From NCBI GenBank assembly GCA_032164245.1, contig JAVMKO010000003.1:135397259-135461258 (forward strand): DNA of 64,000 bases, read 5' to 3'. Under the pieces are notes generated by a model. The model did not search any database. It saw only the letters and a program-made list of their open reading frames with translations, and was not told where the DNA came from. The position numbers and the translations under genes were made by a program. Each line of letters starts with the position of its first letter. Positions within the stretch are counted from its first letter, which is position 1. Source of the stretch: Sternotherus odoratus. Lineage: Eukaryota > Chordata > Testudines > Kinosternidae. Of this stretch, positions 1 through 12,179 are shown in pieces.

Positions 1-841
1 GACTGGGACCCGGGAAGACGTGGAGATCACCCGACGCTGGGCAGACGCTAATTCCCCCACAAACCCAGCAGGAGGCGCCCCGGGCAACAGCGAACCCGTC
101 TACACCAGGCTCCCACGAAGGAGTCCAATTTTGATAGGGTGGCTGATGAGCGCGGTTTTATATATAATCCCAGAAGAACCACATAAAACTGCTCAAGAGA
201 ATGAAAAGTCCATGATCATTAAGTTATGGGAATGTTGGCACTAGGATAGTATACTAAAGGATTGCAGAAAAAAAGCACAAGATCTAGTTTCACTCTAACA
301 AAATATTGTTTTTCACTGATGCAAGTGATCTCACACTAGCCAAGAGGAGAGAATTAATGCATCTAAAACACCTTGCAAAGCAAAGGATTCAAGGTTACCC
401 TGTCATCCCCTGACAAGCTCAGGGAAATGACGCCTCTGGAGGATGCTGCCTCAGCAAAGCTAACAAGGCTCCCATTGTGATATATGCTGTGTAGAGGAAT
501 CTGATGTGGAGGGAGGATGACAAACTGCAATCTGAGGACTAGAGAAGTGCAGTAAAGTGTATTCATCTGGTAAGAGTGTGAATACATTGTTAGTTGTTAT
601 AGTTAGGCTTGGAAGGATTCGATTTTTAAAGGTAAATGTCAGTAAACAATTTCACCACACACAAAAACCAATGAAAAAAATATTTCCACCAATAATAGTC
701 AAAATTTACAGATAGGAAAAGAAAGAAAAATGCTTTTTAAATGTAGAGTCAAAATCCAGGGATCTAGTCTTCTGAATTAGGCTAGTTACAAATGGACTAA
801 AATATGAACAGCAAAACCCGGTATGATTTGATTTAAGGATA

Positions 842-1029
842 CAGTTGGACCCCGCAATACCGCGACGATCGGGATCCAAAAATACCCGATCACGGTAAAC
901 GTGGGGTCACGGCATTGCGGGGTCATGCGACATCAAAGTGCCACACGCCGCTGCCATCGGGAGCCATGTGCGGCCCACGTTATAAACGGATTCACGCTAT
1001 AGCAGGCACGGTATTGCGGGGTTCCACTG
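842..1029. mobile_element. Tigger/pogo-like MITE with TA target duplication
   Basis: Terminal inverted repeats of about 23 bp (CAGTTGGACCCCGCAATACC at the left, its near reverse complement at the right) are bounded on both sides by TA (840-841 and 1030-1031). The interior is CpG-rich and without coding capacity. CAG-type termini and TA duplication fit the Tc1/mariner-Tigger superfamily; the family name is unverified. Confidence 0.7.
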
Positions 1030-2199
1030 TATTTACTTTGTATATTCTGACGTGATGTTGACCACGTGTGTTTTAATGGTTTATAAAGCTTTAATTTTGA
1101 GTCTCTAGGTCTACTGTCATTAAATAACTGTCAACACTCTCCCATAATTTCTGCAAATTTAAAAATAGAAAAAACGCTTAAGCAGTGATATTATCTGTTG
1201 AAATTATATTTTAAAAAATCCAATTCTGCAAAGCCTAAATTGTTCTGATGTGATAGGCTGTATGTCAATTAGAATAATTGGAACACTAGTAATGTTTTTT
1301 CATACCTTCCTTCCACAATAAACATTGGTTTCTCCACTGTGGGACGGACATACAGTTACCATTACCGCTTTACTCCTTCTGTACACATGGCTTTACCTGA
1401 TTATCTCATCTCCCTCTCTAGACAGTGATAGTTGGGGGTGCTTGATGAGGTCATTGGTTGCTAGGAGATGGTAAATTGGTAAAGGGTTACATCCAGAAGG
1501 GCTGTTAAAAGGGGAGATGGAAGGCTGCAGTGGATGGCCCATGAATAGCACTAGTTGTAGCAATGTTAATGTTGTGAGTGGAAGAAAAATGTATTGTAAA
1601 GTGGCTCAGTGTTTCTGGGGTTGTGTTGGAGTGCTACATGTGCAACATGTCTAACTGCTTCACAACAAATTAGGTGTATTTATTGTCTGAGGGGGGTTGA
1701 TTAATGGTAATAAGTATACCTCCTATTAAGGGGAGAGTATAGAAGAGCAGCTGTTGATAGTAATTCAATGACTGTACATAAATCTCTCTCTGTTGTGGGA
1801 TAAAAATCTAATAGAAAAGCTCCTGACGGAGACTGGGAGCATACCTAGCCCCCATACAGGCTTGTGTGCACGGTGCTTAAGCTTTCAGTTATAACATGAA
1901 TAATAACTAAAAGTGATCCTAACTCTTGCATTTGAAAACTAAGATCTACTCAGGAGCCACCTATTTACTGACTTTTGTATAGACTATTTTTAAGATAGTC
2001 AACAACAAAAGTAGGACTCCCAAAGAAAAATTTCAGCCAGAGCTCAAATTCAGGAAGACTTCCTATTGAAAATATATATGAGAGAAACCAAGCAAAAAAA
2101 CTACACACGAAATCCAGAGTGTGCATAAGAACTTACACTATATGAAGTTCCACAACAATTGGCAACTAGCTTTTAGAGGAAAAAGCAAGTATTTAAACT

Positions 2200-2850
2200 A
2201 AAGCTGTCAATTAATCGCAGTTAACTCACGCGATTAATTGCAGCTTTAATCGCACTGGTAAACAATAGAATACCAATTGAAATGCATTAAATATTTTGGA
2301 TGTTTTTCTACCTTTTCAAATATCTTGATTTCCATTACAACAAGGAATACAAAGTGTAAAGTGCTCAATTATTATTGATTACAAATATTTGCACTGTAAA
2401 AATAATAAATAATATTTTCAATTCACCTCATACAAGCACTGTAGTGCAATATCTATTGTGAAAATGCAACTTACAAATGTAGATTTTTTTGTTAGATAAC
2501 TGCACTCAAAAACCACACACACTAAAACTTTGAAGCCTACAAATCCACACAGCCCTACTTCTTGTTCAGCCAATTGCTAAGACAAACAAGTTTGTTTACA
2601 GTTAAGGGAGATAATGTTGCCCACTTCTTATTTACAATGTCACCCTAAAGTGACTTTTCAGTGACGTATTAGGTAAAGAGGGAAAGGAACACTTACAGCT
2701 GACACCTAGACTCTGATGGTGAACTTATCTAATTTTGCCAGTAAGGGTTAAAGTAAAGCTCGATTTCCAATTGCAGCCATAAAACAGGCGCTATAGACTT
2801 ATCAAAGATATTTCGTCATGAAAAGACACTTTGCTCCTCAAAAATTTTGT
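2200..2850. mobile_element. Old non-autonomous DNA transposon (hAT-like, GCTGTCAATTAATCGC end)
   Basis: The left end near 2206 begins AGCTGTCAATTAATCGCAGT and leads into AT-rich sequence that I recognise as a repeat type seen in reptiles and other amniotes. The right boundary is unclear. No TIR partner or target duplication was identified, so the superfamily is a guess. Confidence 0.45.
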
Positions 2851-3090
2851 TTGAAGTCACGATTCATAATTCCCATCACCACCACCACTCATCACAGACG
2901 GCAAAGCTGCAACTCGCTACCTTAGCTATTTGGTTTTGAATTATTAAGACAAAAGACATATGGACACAAAAAAGGTTTGCTTCATTTCTTTGACAAAACA
3001 CACATGAATTACTAAATTAAGTAAAAGATACTTCAAAAGTTAGTAATGAGAACATGAACTGAAGCATTTTCACAAATGTAAATGTGTTAC

Positions 3091-3126
3091 CTCCTGGACT
3101 TCCTCTGGATTTCTTCTTGAAACAAT
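3091..3126 (-). CDS. RPS6KC1: RPS6KC1 coding exon 2 (36-nt microexon, PX domain)
   Basis: This 36-nt exon reads IVSRRNPEEVQE in phase 0. It is flanked by a TTTTTCAG acceptor (just above 3126) and a GTAACA donor (just below 3091). It is too short for ORF finding and was located by its match to the RPS6KC1 residues that follow KVTAR. Intron 1 is therefore about 7.15 kb. Confidence 0.88.
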
Positions 3127-6100
3127 CTGAAAAACAAAACAAAAACCTGATCAATGTCTGAATTTCAATTTGCAGAGTTAAAAGAGGAATACACTGTGAT
3201 CTGTTGCTGATAAAAAGAAACCACACAGAAGGTGTATATCTTTTTCAATTTGCATTCAGCAGATTTAAATTAGTTTAGTGAAGTTCAAGCTAATACAAAA
3301 AAAGAACAAAAGGAAGTATTTAGTAACAAAGCTAATTGCGATGTTAGAAGCTAGCACAAATTACAAAATAGATAACTTATGCCCTCTTCTAAGGACTACA
3401 TCCCCAAGCAAGTTTCTTATTAGGGATCACTTGGAACTGGGGCACAAATAGACCATCTTCCCATCCATTCTTCCAATTCTTTCCTGAAGTAATTGTTATT
3501 AGAAACACAAGAGGAAAGTAGTATTAATGTAATAGGTATCGCTTAGTTACATTTACCCATTTTTAAAATCCAGATTGCACACCACCTCAGCCTGGATGGG
3601 TTTTATATTTTTAGGACAAAATCCCCTCATGCTACCCACAGGCCCCACTGCTCAATTCTCTACAGATCACCTTGCATTTTGATTTTGTCCTCATGTGTAT
3701 TTGCTACTTGTCACATGTTGGTGTTTTCTGCACATTTGATCACACTGACTTTATGCCAAAGAAATACCTGATAAAAACAGACAGGTATAGCAACAGAGGG
3801 CAAAGATGGTTTTGGTGTTTTTAAAAAAGAAATATATTATACATTTGTCAAGAGAACCTCTAGAATATCTGAGTTCTGCATTGGATTTACAAATAGCAAT
3901 AAAGTTCATTGCTCAAAGACGAAAGGCTTGCCTGCACACACACAAACCAAACTAAGTCTGCTTTAATTCACACCATAAGTCAGCGTACGGACAGTTTCAT
4001 TCAAAATAAGACTGTCCATACACTGACATGTACTAAGATAATTAAAGGTGTGAATTAAAGCAAACTTAGTTTGGTCTGAACCTCAGTGTTGTTTCTGTCT
4101 GAGACGTAAAGTGCACTACCCCAGAGTGCTCCAGACCACAGGCCACCTGAAAACTCCTCCTGTAAGCTACATGGAGGGTCCATGGTGCCACAGTAAGACC
4201 GTTCTCATCTCCCAGCCCTCCACCTCCCCGTTTTATTATATTTACTCATCTAAATTTTCCTTATGGTTTTCAAGAATCTCTGTGACTTGTTCCTCCATGC
4301 CTCCCTAACTTCAACCTACTGCCCAGCCTCACTGTACTGTTCCCATTCATCCTTCATGTGTTTTTGGAGGGGACTAGACTGAGGAAAAGAGGTTATTTTT
4401 CCATTATTCTACATCATCAACCTGAAACACTTCTTCCCAAACACTGAGTCACTTTGTTCAAATTGCTCCTTAAAACTCTCCTGTGCCAGTTTAGCCTACA
4501 ATTGTCAAAACCTTACTCACCTTTTCCCTTGCTGTGATTCGTCTGAAGGCCTACATACATCTTTACCGCCGTTATGTTTCAGCTGTTCTTTTCCTTTCAC
4601 CCTCCTTATCTCTTTGTTTCTGTCTATAGCAGAGTCCACATAGCTAGTTCCATGAAGAGTTTCTACTCTCACCCTTTACAAATCACAAAAGGAGCAGCAA
4701 ATGGCATAAACTTATTTATTTTGCAGTTCACCTTTTGGTAAAGCCCTACAACAGTTTTGTGAGGTTATTGTAGATACGTTACTCATATGGGTAAATGGAG
4801 ACCTAGAGCAATGAGTGATTATACAACAAGCTAGAAAGAGTCAGGAATAGGACCCAGATGTTTCACAGTCCCTTCTTCTACAGATGACACCATCTTCCAG
4901 ATCTATTGCCCAGTTTCATCTGCAAACCAGTGTATAGTAATTCCTTATTTATATGCTGGACTAATTTGTTCTCTCTAGCCTTTTCATGAATGTCAACACA
5001 GGGCAGAGACCTCTCCAGAGTTCTTTCACTTTTATCAGTCCTATCATCAATTCAGATAGTTGGCATGAGGGAACATGGGTTAACAAACCCATAAAACTTT
5101 CAAGCTCTAGGAAGATAATAAAATTGCACAAAAAATCTCAGAGCCGAATGATGCAATCAGCATTGTTTGTAAATCCCTAATGCAAGCAGCTTTCATCCAC
5201 AATAATCAATAGGACATCAATAGATGGCATACCTGCATACGCAAACTGATCAATGCGTAACTAATACTGTACATTCTGGAAACGACAATCTTAAAACAGG
5301 ACCATACGGATCTCCCTTTGTTACTTAACAAGATAGTCATCGTATCCTATGTTTTTGTCTGCTCTGCAGACATTCAGCATTAATAAATAGCAGGCTTTTC
5401 AGTAAGAAACTAATTTTTAAAATCTCTCAATTTTACATTGGATACTATCCTCTTGTGCTGCCTTTTTTTTAAAAAAATCCTTTAATATCTTTTCTTGAAT
5501 TGGACTGTTGGAAATGAATACAGGAACTGTAATGCTTCTCTAACTTTGCTGATGTATGTAATGTCTTTCACAGTACAAAAGTTTAAATATATTATGTAGA
5601 ATTCACATCTTGTATACAGTTTCCACATTGTGCCAGCATTGCTAAAAATATAAAAGGATTTTTTGCAGGGCTTTCCTACTGTTAAAGTTGGCTTTCTTTT
5701 AAAATAATCTAAGAACAGACCCCAAGAAAAATTTCCCAAAGTTAGCCCAGCTTAGCATTTAGAAAAGTCTCCAATGAGACCTGTGCATTTGGTTTAGACC
5801 TGCAGAACACTTTCAACATGCAACTCTCCTACTCATGAATATTAAAGTGATATTTTATATTTAACAGTAGAGTTCTCTTAACCTATTAAACCAATTTTAC
5901 AGATGATCCACAAATACGGAATCAAAAGAAATCAGATCTTTAGTAGAATGTGCTGAATACCCAAAATAGCTAGCATAAGAGGGGTATTCAGTACACTGGG
6001 CAGGTCAACCTTACTTTTTTCCAGGCAGTCCCCCAAAGCTGCAGATCACCAGTTCACGGTATGAGTGACACAGCCCCAGCAAGCACTGTGGTAGTGATGT

Positions 6101-9100
6101 CATATCAACCATGGAGCCAGCCAACTGCAGGGATGGGAGGGAGAGAACAAAAAATGATGGGGTCAGACAGGTGCCTTAAGCAAAATATTGTTACATAGCT
6201 TTGAACAGCTTCTTTTAATAGTCTCCACTGTCTCAAGTTTATTACCCCTAGCCCAGTTATTATTACATGTCCGATTAGAATACAAGCCCTTTAGAGGCAA
6301 GAGCTGTGAACATTGTTCAGTGTTTGTGAAATCCCAAGCACAATGTTTTGGCACAATGAATAATATTTTATTACCTCTGGGCTATAAGGTGTTAAAATTC
6401 TTTAAAGAACTAATATTTCAGGTTTTTAAATTAAGAAAAATCTGAATTACTCTGTCCACCAGCAAATTGTGTGACCCTGCCATGTGTCACTTGGAGTAGA
6501 AATGGAGAACCTGCAACTTCAGGGACCTGGTAAAATGTTGACATCCCCCATGACTTAAATACAACTTTCATTTTGATTTGGAGAATTCAGCACATGTACT
6601 ACAGCTGTGTGATGCTGTATTTTAAAATTAATATAAGCCAAGCAGAATACAAAAATTAGTGAAGAATTAGAATGAAGATAAATGCAAGACTAGGTTCTAC
6701 TGTTCTAGATAAAGGGGCAATGCTTTCAGTTCCACTAATGAAATTCAACCACTATATTGATCTCTTGGACTAAGCCTGTGAATTGAGTTCATCAGGATGA
6801 GATGTGGAAAAACTAAATGCCCTATCTACCTTGTCTCTGTCCGATGAAAAACTTCTTTAGCATTGAGAAAAAGTTTTTTTCTCACTACTCAATAAAACAC
6901 ACCACGCTTTATTTCACTTTAATTAGTGTTTAAACATATTACATTAACCATTAATGGAATAATATATCATATCTAGAACAAAATATTATTCAAGTTGTCT
7001 ATGATCTTACAGTTAATGCAGAAAACTGACCTCGAGACAAACAGCCTGAGAGCTATGTTTATTTATACATCTACATCTAACTTTCTAGATCCTCTTCTTT
7101 ATAAAAAGAGAGGATATGTGTAAGTAAGGACAAGCTCACAGAGGCAGAAAATTTACAGCAACAGTGGCTGTAAAAGGACACGTCACTTAATAAAAGTTTG
7201 CATTTCTAGAACATTTCCTATCTAAGGATCTCAAAAGTAATTAACTGAACTCACAAGATCCTCCCACCCACTGTGATGCAGCATTATTCCCATTTGTGAA
7301 AAAAAGATGGTGGAGATACAAAGAAGATAAGACGCTCGCCCAAGGGGACCCAAGAAGCCTTTGGCAAAACTAGGAACAGAAAACAGGTCTCCTAATTTCC
7401 AGTTTTTTGCTTCCAACTGCAGAGCATCCTCCCCTTCTACTAGGGCCAGATTCTACTGCCTTACTCAGATTGAGTAATACCTTGCTCTGTAATTAGTTCC
7501 ACTGATATGCTTCAGTGACTAAACAGTCATTGGGTCACAGAGAGAGAGAGAGAAAATGACTATGTAGTCCGCTATTTAGGACACTCACCCAGGAGATGGA
7601 AGACCCAAAGTCTAGGCCCCCTGCTCCAGTTGCTCTTCATTATTTACCCACAGTGGATTAGCTTCAACAGGAGAGACTGAAGGAGCCCCACATCAGAATA
7701 TGCCACAGCTAACTGGTTAGAACTGTGTCCTGAGAAGTAGAAGACCTATGTTCAAATCCTGTCCCCCTCTTTGTCAGAGAGGACAGAATTGAGTCTGTCT
7801 TCCCCACCTCAGGTGAGTGCTCAAACTGGGCTAAGTTACAAGGTGGGACCCACCTCCTCTGGCCATTTTGTGTACAGCAAGACAGGAGTCTAATTAATTC
7901 CAACAAGAAATGTCTAGTGCCTAAGCCATCTGACACCCCGAGAGGGATTCCCATTCATGGAGCACTACCCAGAAAGAAGCACGGCCCTGTAGCCTGGACT
8001 TAGATGCCTATCTCTGTGGGGGGACAGGACGTGGGACATACCCCTCTCATTGGCATCTCCCACTGGCTACCTTAGGCAGCTCACCGCCTAGCACACTGGC
8101 TCTCTGGATTCTCTCCCGAGTGTATAGGAGCCTAGATGCCTAACTGAGGCTTTGTAGGTCGTAGTGTTGTTCTTGTGATTTTATGGGCACCTAAAAGTTA
8201 GGTGCCATACCATTCACGTTGCAACGCCAAAGACCCTTTGTGGATCCCACTTATTCCCTATCTGTCCATTGCAGAGCTTCTTGCATCTTCCTCAGGACTG
8301 TGATTCTGGCCACTGTCAGGTACAGGAGCCTGTATTTGATGGACTTCTGGACTGATCCACTATTGCAGTTTTTAAGGCAGCTAACAATTTCTAGCACAGC
8401 ATTAACTGTTCCATCAGACAGAACAACTATTTTCTGTCATTAACCAGCATTACATTCCCAGACTTAAGATGCTATCAAAACACCTGTATAAGTCAGAAAC
8501 TCAACAAGAGAAACCAACACTGATGACTCATAGCTTCTAACAGATGATGCACAATTAAGAAACACAAAATCAAGAATGACTATATATACACTAGAATCCA
8601 AACACTCGGGTTACCAGTCTGACAGGTTAGGGCAAGTCCCAGACTCTTTTGAAGGTATTTAATGCTTTTTGCAACACCAGCATATTCGGTCTTGTACAGT
8701 ACTTAATTTTAGCAGCTCTGAGCTAGGCAGATCAGGGCCCCAGCACCTCTGGGCTTTGCAGTTCAGTTATTAAAGTAAAAAAAAAAAAAAATTACTTTGA
8801 GTCCCAGCACCTCTTTCATTATAAATTAAGCACTGGTCTTGTGTAGCACGCACTTCAGAGACATTTATCCAAATACAGTCTCCCCTCTAGATTTTTTAAA
8901 ATAATTACAGGATAGAGAAATTCAAACTAAATTAATCAGCTTCAAGTACCACTGAGGAAATGTTAAGCAGATCTGCGGTCTCATTCATTTGGAAGAGGCA
9001 GGAGCCCTCATTTGAAGACATCTGCTGAAGTCTGACCCTCAGTGGACCAAGCTTTTTTTTAAAAAAAAAAAAAAATTATGATATATACATACATATATAC

Positions 9101-10384
9101 ATAAAATATATATATAATTTTATTTTAATATTATATATATATATTTAAAAAAATATTATACACACACACACACACACACACACCTTCATTCAAAGTACCG
9201 GAGCTTGAGACACAGCAGGCCTGGTAAAACCAGAAGAGCAGGAGACAATGTGCTTTAGGGCAGAAAGGACATTCCATAGTGTCAGGGTTAGGATTGCTCT
9301 GTAAACTGTTGGGATAATCTGCATGGGTGGAACGTTACTGAGTATACAGCAAAGCAGAGGCAGTACAGGCTGAGTTACAGCAAGTATCTAAATTTTAAAA
9401 TGTCTCACTGACACATCAAAATCATCATCTCCCAATTCCCTGACAAAGAGACACTGTAAAATAGACTCCCTTATGAAGAAGTCTCATTCCTTCCTTCTTC
9501 CCATCTCCTCTCCTCACCCATCCATCCCCATCACCTGTGAGACTTGTGGCAGATCTCAATGACACTGGACCGGCATGTTGGGGATACTCAGAACCTGTCC
9601 CACATGTGGGGTAGATGGGTGAAGGGAAGGGAAGATGTTCTCCTACTCTCATTTGGGAACAGGTGGGAGACAGGAGGTAATAAGGTGGGTGTGCTCTTTG
9701 ATAAGCCCCCCATAGATTCAAATCTAGATAAGGAATAGGGATGGTCTCCGCTTTAGCCACCCACACCCTTCCATGCACAGGGGCAGATGTAAGAAGCTTG
9801 GTCTTGGGTCCCCCCTTTGGTCGAAGCTCTGTGATAGGGTGGGTGCTTTCTGCCTCCCCCCACATTCACAGGAGGGAGGGAGGGAGGGATGCTCTCTGCC
9901 CCCCCTTTCCCATTCGAGGGGCAGGTTGGGGGAGGGGGGGAGGAACAGATGCTGTCTGCCCCCCATTCACAGGGGAAGGTTGGGGGGGGGAGGGAGGGAT
10001 GCTCTCTGCTCTCCCCCTCCCCCATTCGTAAAGGCAGGTGGAGGGGGAGTGATGCTCTCGATCCCCCCATTCACAGGAGCAGGCTGGGGGAGGGACGGGT
10101 GCTGTCTGCCCATTCAAGGGGGAAGGTCGGGGGTGGGGAGGGATGCTCTCTGTCCCTCCCCCATTCACAGCGGCAGGTCCGGGGTGGAGGGGGGGTGCTT
10201 CTGCCCGCCCTGCTCCCGGCCCTTTGGGAGCGATCCGCTCAGAGCGGAGCTGTCCAGGTCCCCGCCGCCCCGGACTCACCCGCGCGGTGACCTTATACAC
10301 GGTGTAGCCCCGGGGGTGGCGCTGGGGCTCGGTGACCGTGTAGAACCGGGCCAGCTCCCCCGCTAGCTCCCGGGGGCAGCTCAT
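3091..10384 (-). CDS. RPS6KC1: RPS6KC1 (ribosomal protein S6 kinase-like C1, RPK118), 5' part only: coding exons 1-2
   Basis: Two coding exons on the minus strand encode the first 47 residues of a PX-domain protein: exon 1 at 10384-10280 (35 codons) and exon 2 at 3126-3091 (12 codons), joined in phase 0. The read includes LARFYTVTEPQRHPRGYTVY and then IVSRRNPEEVQE, which closely match the start of the RPS6KC1 PX domain as I know it from human. The family binds PI3P on endosomes through PX, carries a MIT domain and a C-terminal pseudokinase, and is reported to bind sphingosine kinase 1 and peroxiredoxin 3; none of those later domains is in the window. The third exon, which should start near IVWKRYSDF, was not found below 3091 and probably lies outside. 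The gene is divergent from ANGEL2, as in other amniotes. Confidence 0.93.
3945..4074. repeat. Long hairpin (inverted-repeat MITE) in RPS6KC1 intron 1
   Basis: A 30-bp arm at 3945-3974 pairs with 4047-4075 with about two mismatches. Inside it a second arm (GTCAGCGTACGGACAGT and its partner) also pairs, so nearly the whole element folds into one stem of about 55 bp with a short loop. Such fully palindromic elements are typical of foldback MITEs. No clear target duplication was seen. Confidence 0.75.
4690..4870. mobile_element. MIR-like SINE fragment
   Basis: The segment carries the diverged MIR core wording (fall in the number around a value-of-gut segment is absent; what is visible is GTAAATGGAGACCTAGAGCA, GAGTCAGGAATAGGACCCAG) in plus orientation. 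It is old and degraded. Confidence 0.45.
7190..7430. mobile_element. MIR-like SINE fragment
   Basis: The order of blocks follows MIR: ATTATTCCCATTTGTGAAAA, then GCTCGCCCAAGGGGACCCAA, AACTAGGAACAGAAAACAGG and CAGAGCATCCTCCCCTTCTA. The copy is diverged and has no clear ends. Confidence 0.5.
9052..9183. repeat. Low-complexity block: poly(T)/poly(A), (TA)n and (CA)n
   Basis: A T8 run and an A17 run are followed by TA-rich tandem sequence and a (CA)11 tract. The block is purely simple-sequence and likely length-polymorphic. Confidence 0.9.
9842..10205. repeat. Diverged ~50-bp G/C-skewed minisatellite next to RPS6KC1 exon 1
   Basis: A unit carrying GATGCTCTCTGCC, a C-run, CATTCACAGG and GGTTGGGGGAGG recurs 7-8 times. 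Unit starts lie near 9842, 9888, 9948, 9998, 10051, 10098, 10142 and 10193 (spacing 44-60 bp). The plus strand has many runs of 4-9 G, so the array has quadruplex potential. It lies in RPS6KC1 intron 1, about 75 bp from the exon 1 donor, and accounts for the overlapping ORFs in several frames here. Confidence 0.8.
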
Positions 10385-10830
10385 GCTGGCCCCGCCGCCG
10401 CCGCGATCCACTCCCGGGTCAGGCCGCAGCAGGAGGCGGAAGCAGCTCCGAGAAACTCCCCTCCCCGCCCGGGCTTCTCCCCGGGGAGGCTGCCGGAGGC
10501 CAGGCGCGGCCCGGCCCCCGCACGCACCCCAATCCGGAGCCGCCCAGCCCGCGTGCACACAGCCGGGGAGTCTGGGTTGAAGGGCGGGATCTGTGGGGCC
10601 GGAGCCTGTTGCTCCGTGTCAGCGAGCCGCCCGCCCTACCCCTAGCACCGCTGTGCAGCCCCAGGCCAGCGGCCTTCAACCCACCGGGCTGGACAGCGGC
10701 GGCAGCCCCGCTCCTGACACCGCTTTTAAACCCACGAACGTGGTTTCGCCCTCTGCAGCTGCGGTGTCCCGCACAGCCCGCTACGAGGGCGAGGCGTGTT
10801 CCCAGGGCCTGTGCGCCAAGGGACAGCTGA
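10200..10830. promoter_or_regulatory. GC-rich promoter / CpG island of RPS6KC1
   Basis: Dense CpG and G/C sequence surrounds RPS6KC1 exon 1 and continues about 450 bp upstream of its ATG, contrasting with AT-rich flanks. The transcription start should lie above 10384 in this block. I see no clear TATA box. The edges are judged by eye. Confidence 0.65.
10280..10384 (-). CDS. RPS6KC1: RPS6KC1 coding exon 1 (start of PX domain)
   Basis: The ATG at 10384-10382 has A at -3 and opens 35 codons, ending at a GTGAGT donor (10279-10274). The exon sits inside a GC-rich promoter segment. The reading frame stays open through the donor into G/C-rich intron, which creates a long spurious minus-strand ORF; the abrupt end of PX similarity at the donor shows the true boundary. 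The first ten residues differ from the human start I remember, while residues 11-35 are almost identical, as expected for a variable N-terminal tip before a conserved fold. Confidence 0.92.
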
Positions 10831-12136
10831 AGCGCGTAGCGGTGAACAAGGGTTTGAGTGCTTCGTTTCGTTAGCATCTTGCAGCCAAAGCAGGGTACAA
10901 GTAGCGGTAGTTAAACGTCCTGGAGGGCGGCTGTGAGATAAGCATTTTACAGGTGGGCAAAGGGGAACCGTTTTCTCCTACCCTGGGACAGCCAGGGGCA
11001 GTTCAGGCTTTGTCTTCATTAGAGTCCGGTTTGTCTTTAGTTAATTGGCAGTGAACCCGAGCTTTCAAACCAAATCTAGTGCAGGCAGGATTTCAATGTT
11101 AACTCACATTTAATTAGAACGGTTCTGAACACGTTAGCAACTCGCTCCTGTCTGGACTAAGAATGGTCTCCTTAGTGAATGCCTCTTACAACACAAACCC
11201 GTTTCCCTAATAGAGGCACAGTTCGGCTATAAACCAAGTCAAGGTAGCTGGGCTTTGTTAATCCTGGGGGTGGAGGGAGGAGAGGTTAAGGTTAACCATC
11301 CCCAGCTAACATGCTTGAGATATACGGGTCTTTGACTAGGCTAGGTGTAAGTGATGTTTAAAAACATGTAAATATGTTAATGTATGTTTTTAAATCGCCC
11401 ATATATCATCACCCTATGCCCACACTGCAAAATGGTAGTGTTACCAACACTCAAGCTTTAGCATCTACAATGCACCATGTTTTGCTCTTATTGTGGACAA
11501 GGTGCACAGCGCATCATGGTTAAGAACATATTAGCTGGTCACATTAACTTTGTGGTTAAATATGCATGCTTGGAACGTTGTCTAGCCTGTCGGGGAGAAA
11601 GGGAGTAGAGACAGCAGTAACCTTTGAACTGCAGGCAGAGGCAGGGGTGAGTGGTGTCTCAGAGCTCGGAGTATACTACTTGTGCAAATAGTACAAAGGC
11701 AAGTGATGCATCCAAGTTTGTATTATACAGATTGATTTGGGATATATTATGAAATCTTGTTTCTCCAGGGATTTGAGGAATGGATTCCAGATTAATTTAA
11801 AATGCCTATTTTCCATTGCATATAATAAAGTCTTCCCTAGAAGGCTTTGGTCACACAGACTTGAAATCCCTGTTGCATTTGTTCCTCAGATTATGTTATC
11901 TTGTAACCTTTTACAGAAAGCTAATATTTTGCATAGGTTTTTGGAGGGAATACAATTATGTACTGAGGTAAGCAAGCAAAGGTTAATTATTAACTGAACT
12001 CTTCAGGACTTCTGATAGTTGTTGATATTGTACCAATAGGTTGCCCAGTTTTGGTCAGAAGCAAAATATGCATCATGGTATCCGAATACCTTTTACATCT
12101 AGGTACTTGCATATTTATATTGAAGAGCCTATCTCA

Positions 12137-12178
12137 GTGGTTCTCAAACTTTTTTTGTTTTGGTGACCCCTTTTGGAC
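12137..12178 (+). mobile_element. hAT (Charlie-like) end fragment
   Basis: GTGGTTCTCAAACTTTTTT matches the terminal sequence typical of Charlie-type hAT elements. Only the end is preserved. Confidence 0.45.
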
Positions 12179-12179
12179 A

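Larger units (their letters stand above)
1..3090 (-). other. RPS6KC1 intron 2 (partial), with transposon remnants
   Basis: No coding exon was found. Positions 1-240 are GC-rich and open in one frame but unassigned. Positions 842-1029 are a Tigger-like MITE and 2200-2850 an old hAT-like repeat. Positions 1320-1870 look like unassigned interspersed repeat, with an LTR-like tail near 1780-1860. The rest is AT-rich with no feature I can support. Confidence 0.6.
3127..10279 (-). other. RPS6KC1 intron 1
   Basis: This 7.15-kb intron contains a perfect-stem hairpin MITE (3945-4074), MIR-like fragments (4690-4870 and 7190-7430), a two-part repeat with tRNA-like wording near 7565-7770, a low-complexity block (9052-9183) and the minisatellite at its 5' end. 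Segments 5200-7150 and 8200-9000 show nothing I can assign beyond old interspersed-repeat fragments. Confidence 0.6.

Noticed and set aside
9425..10366. Several overlapping ORFs of 80-197 codons on both strands
   Set aside because: They follow the G/C-rich ~50-bp repeat, which is stop-poor in many frames, and have low-complexity composition.
9866..10558. 230-codon minus-strand ORF containing RPS6KC1 exon 1
   Set aside because: Only the 35 codons before the GTGAGT donor resemble RPS6KC1. The upstream part is 5' UTR, and the downstream part is minisatellite intron.
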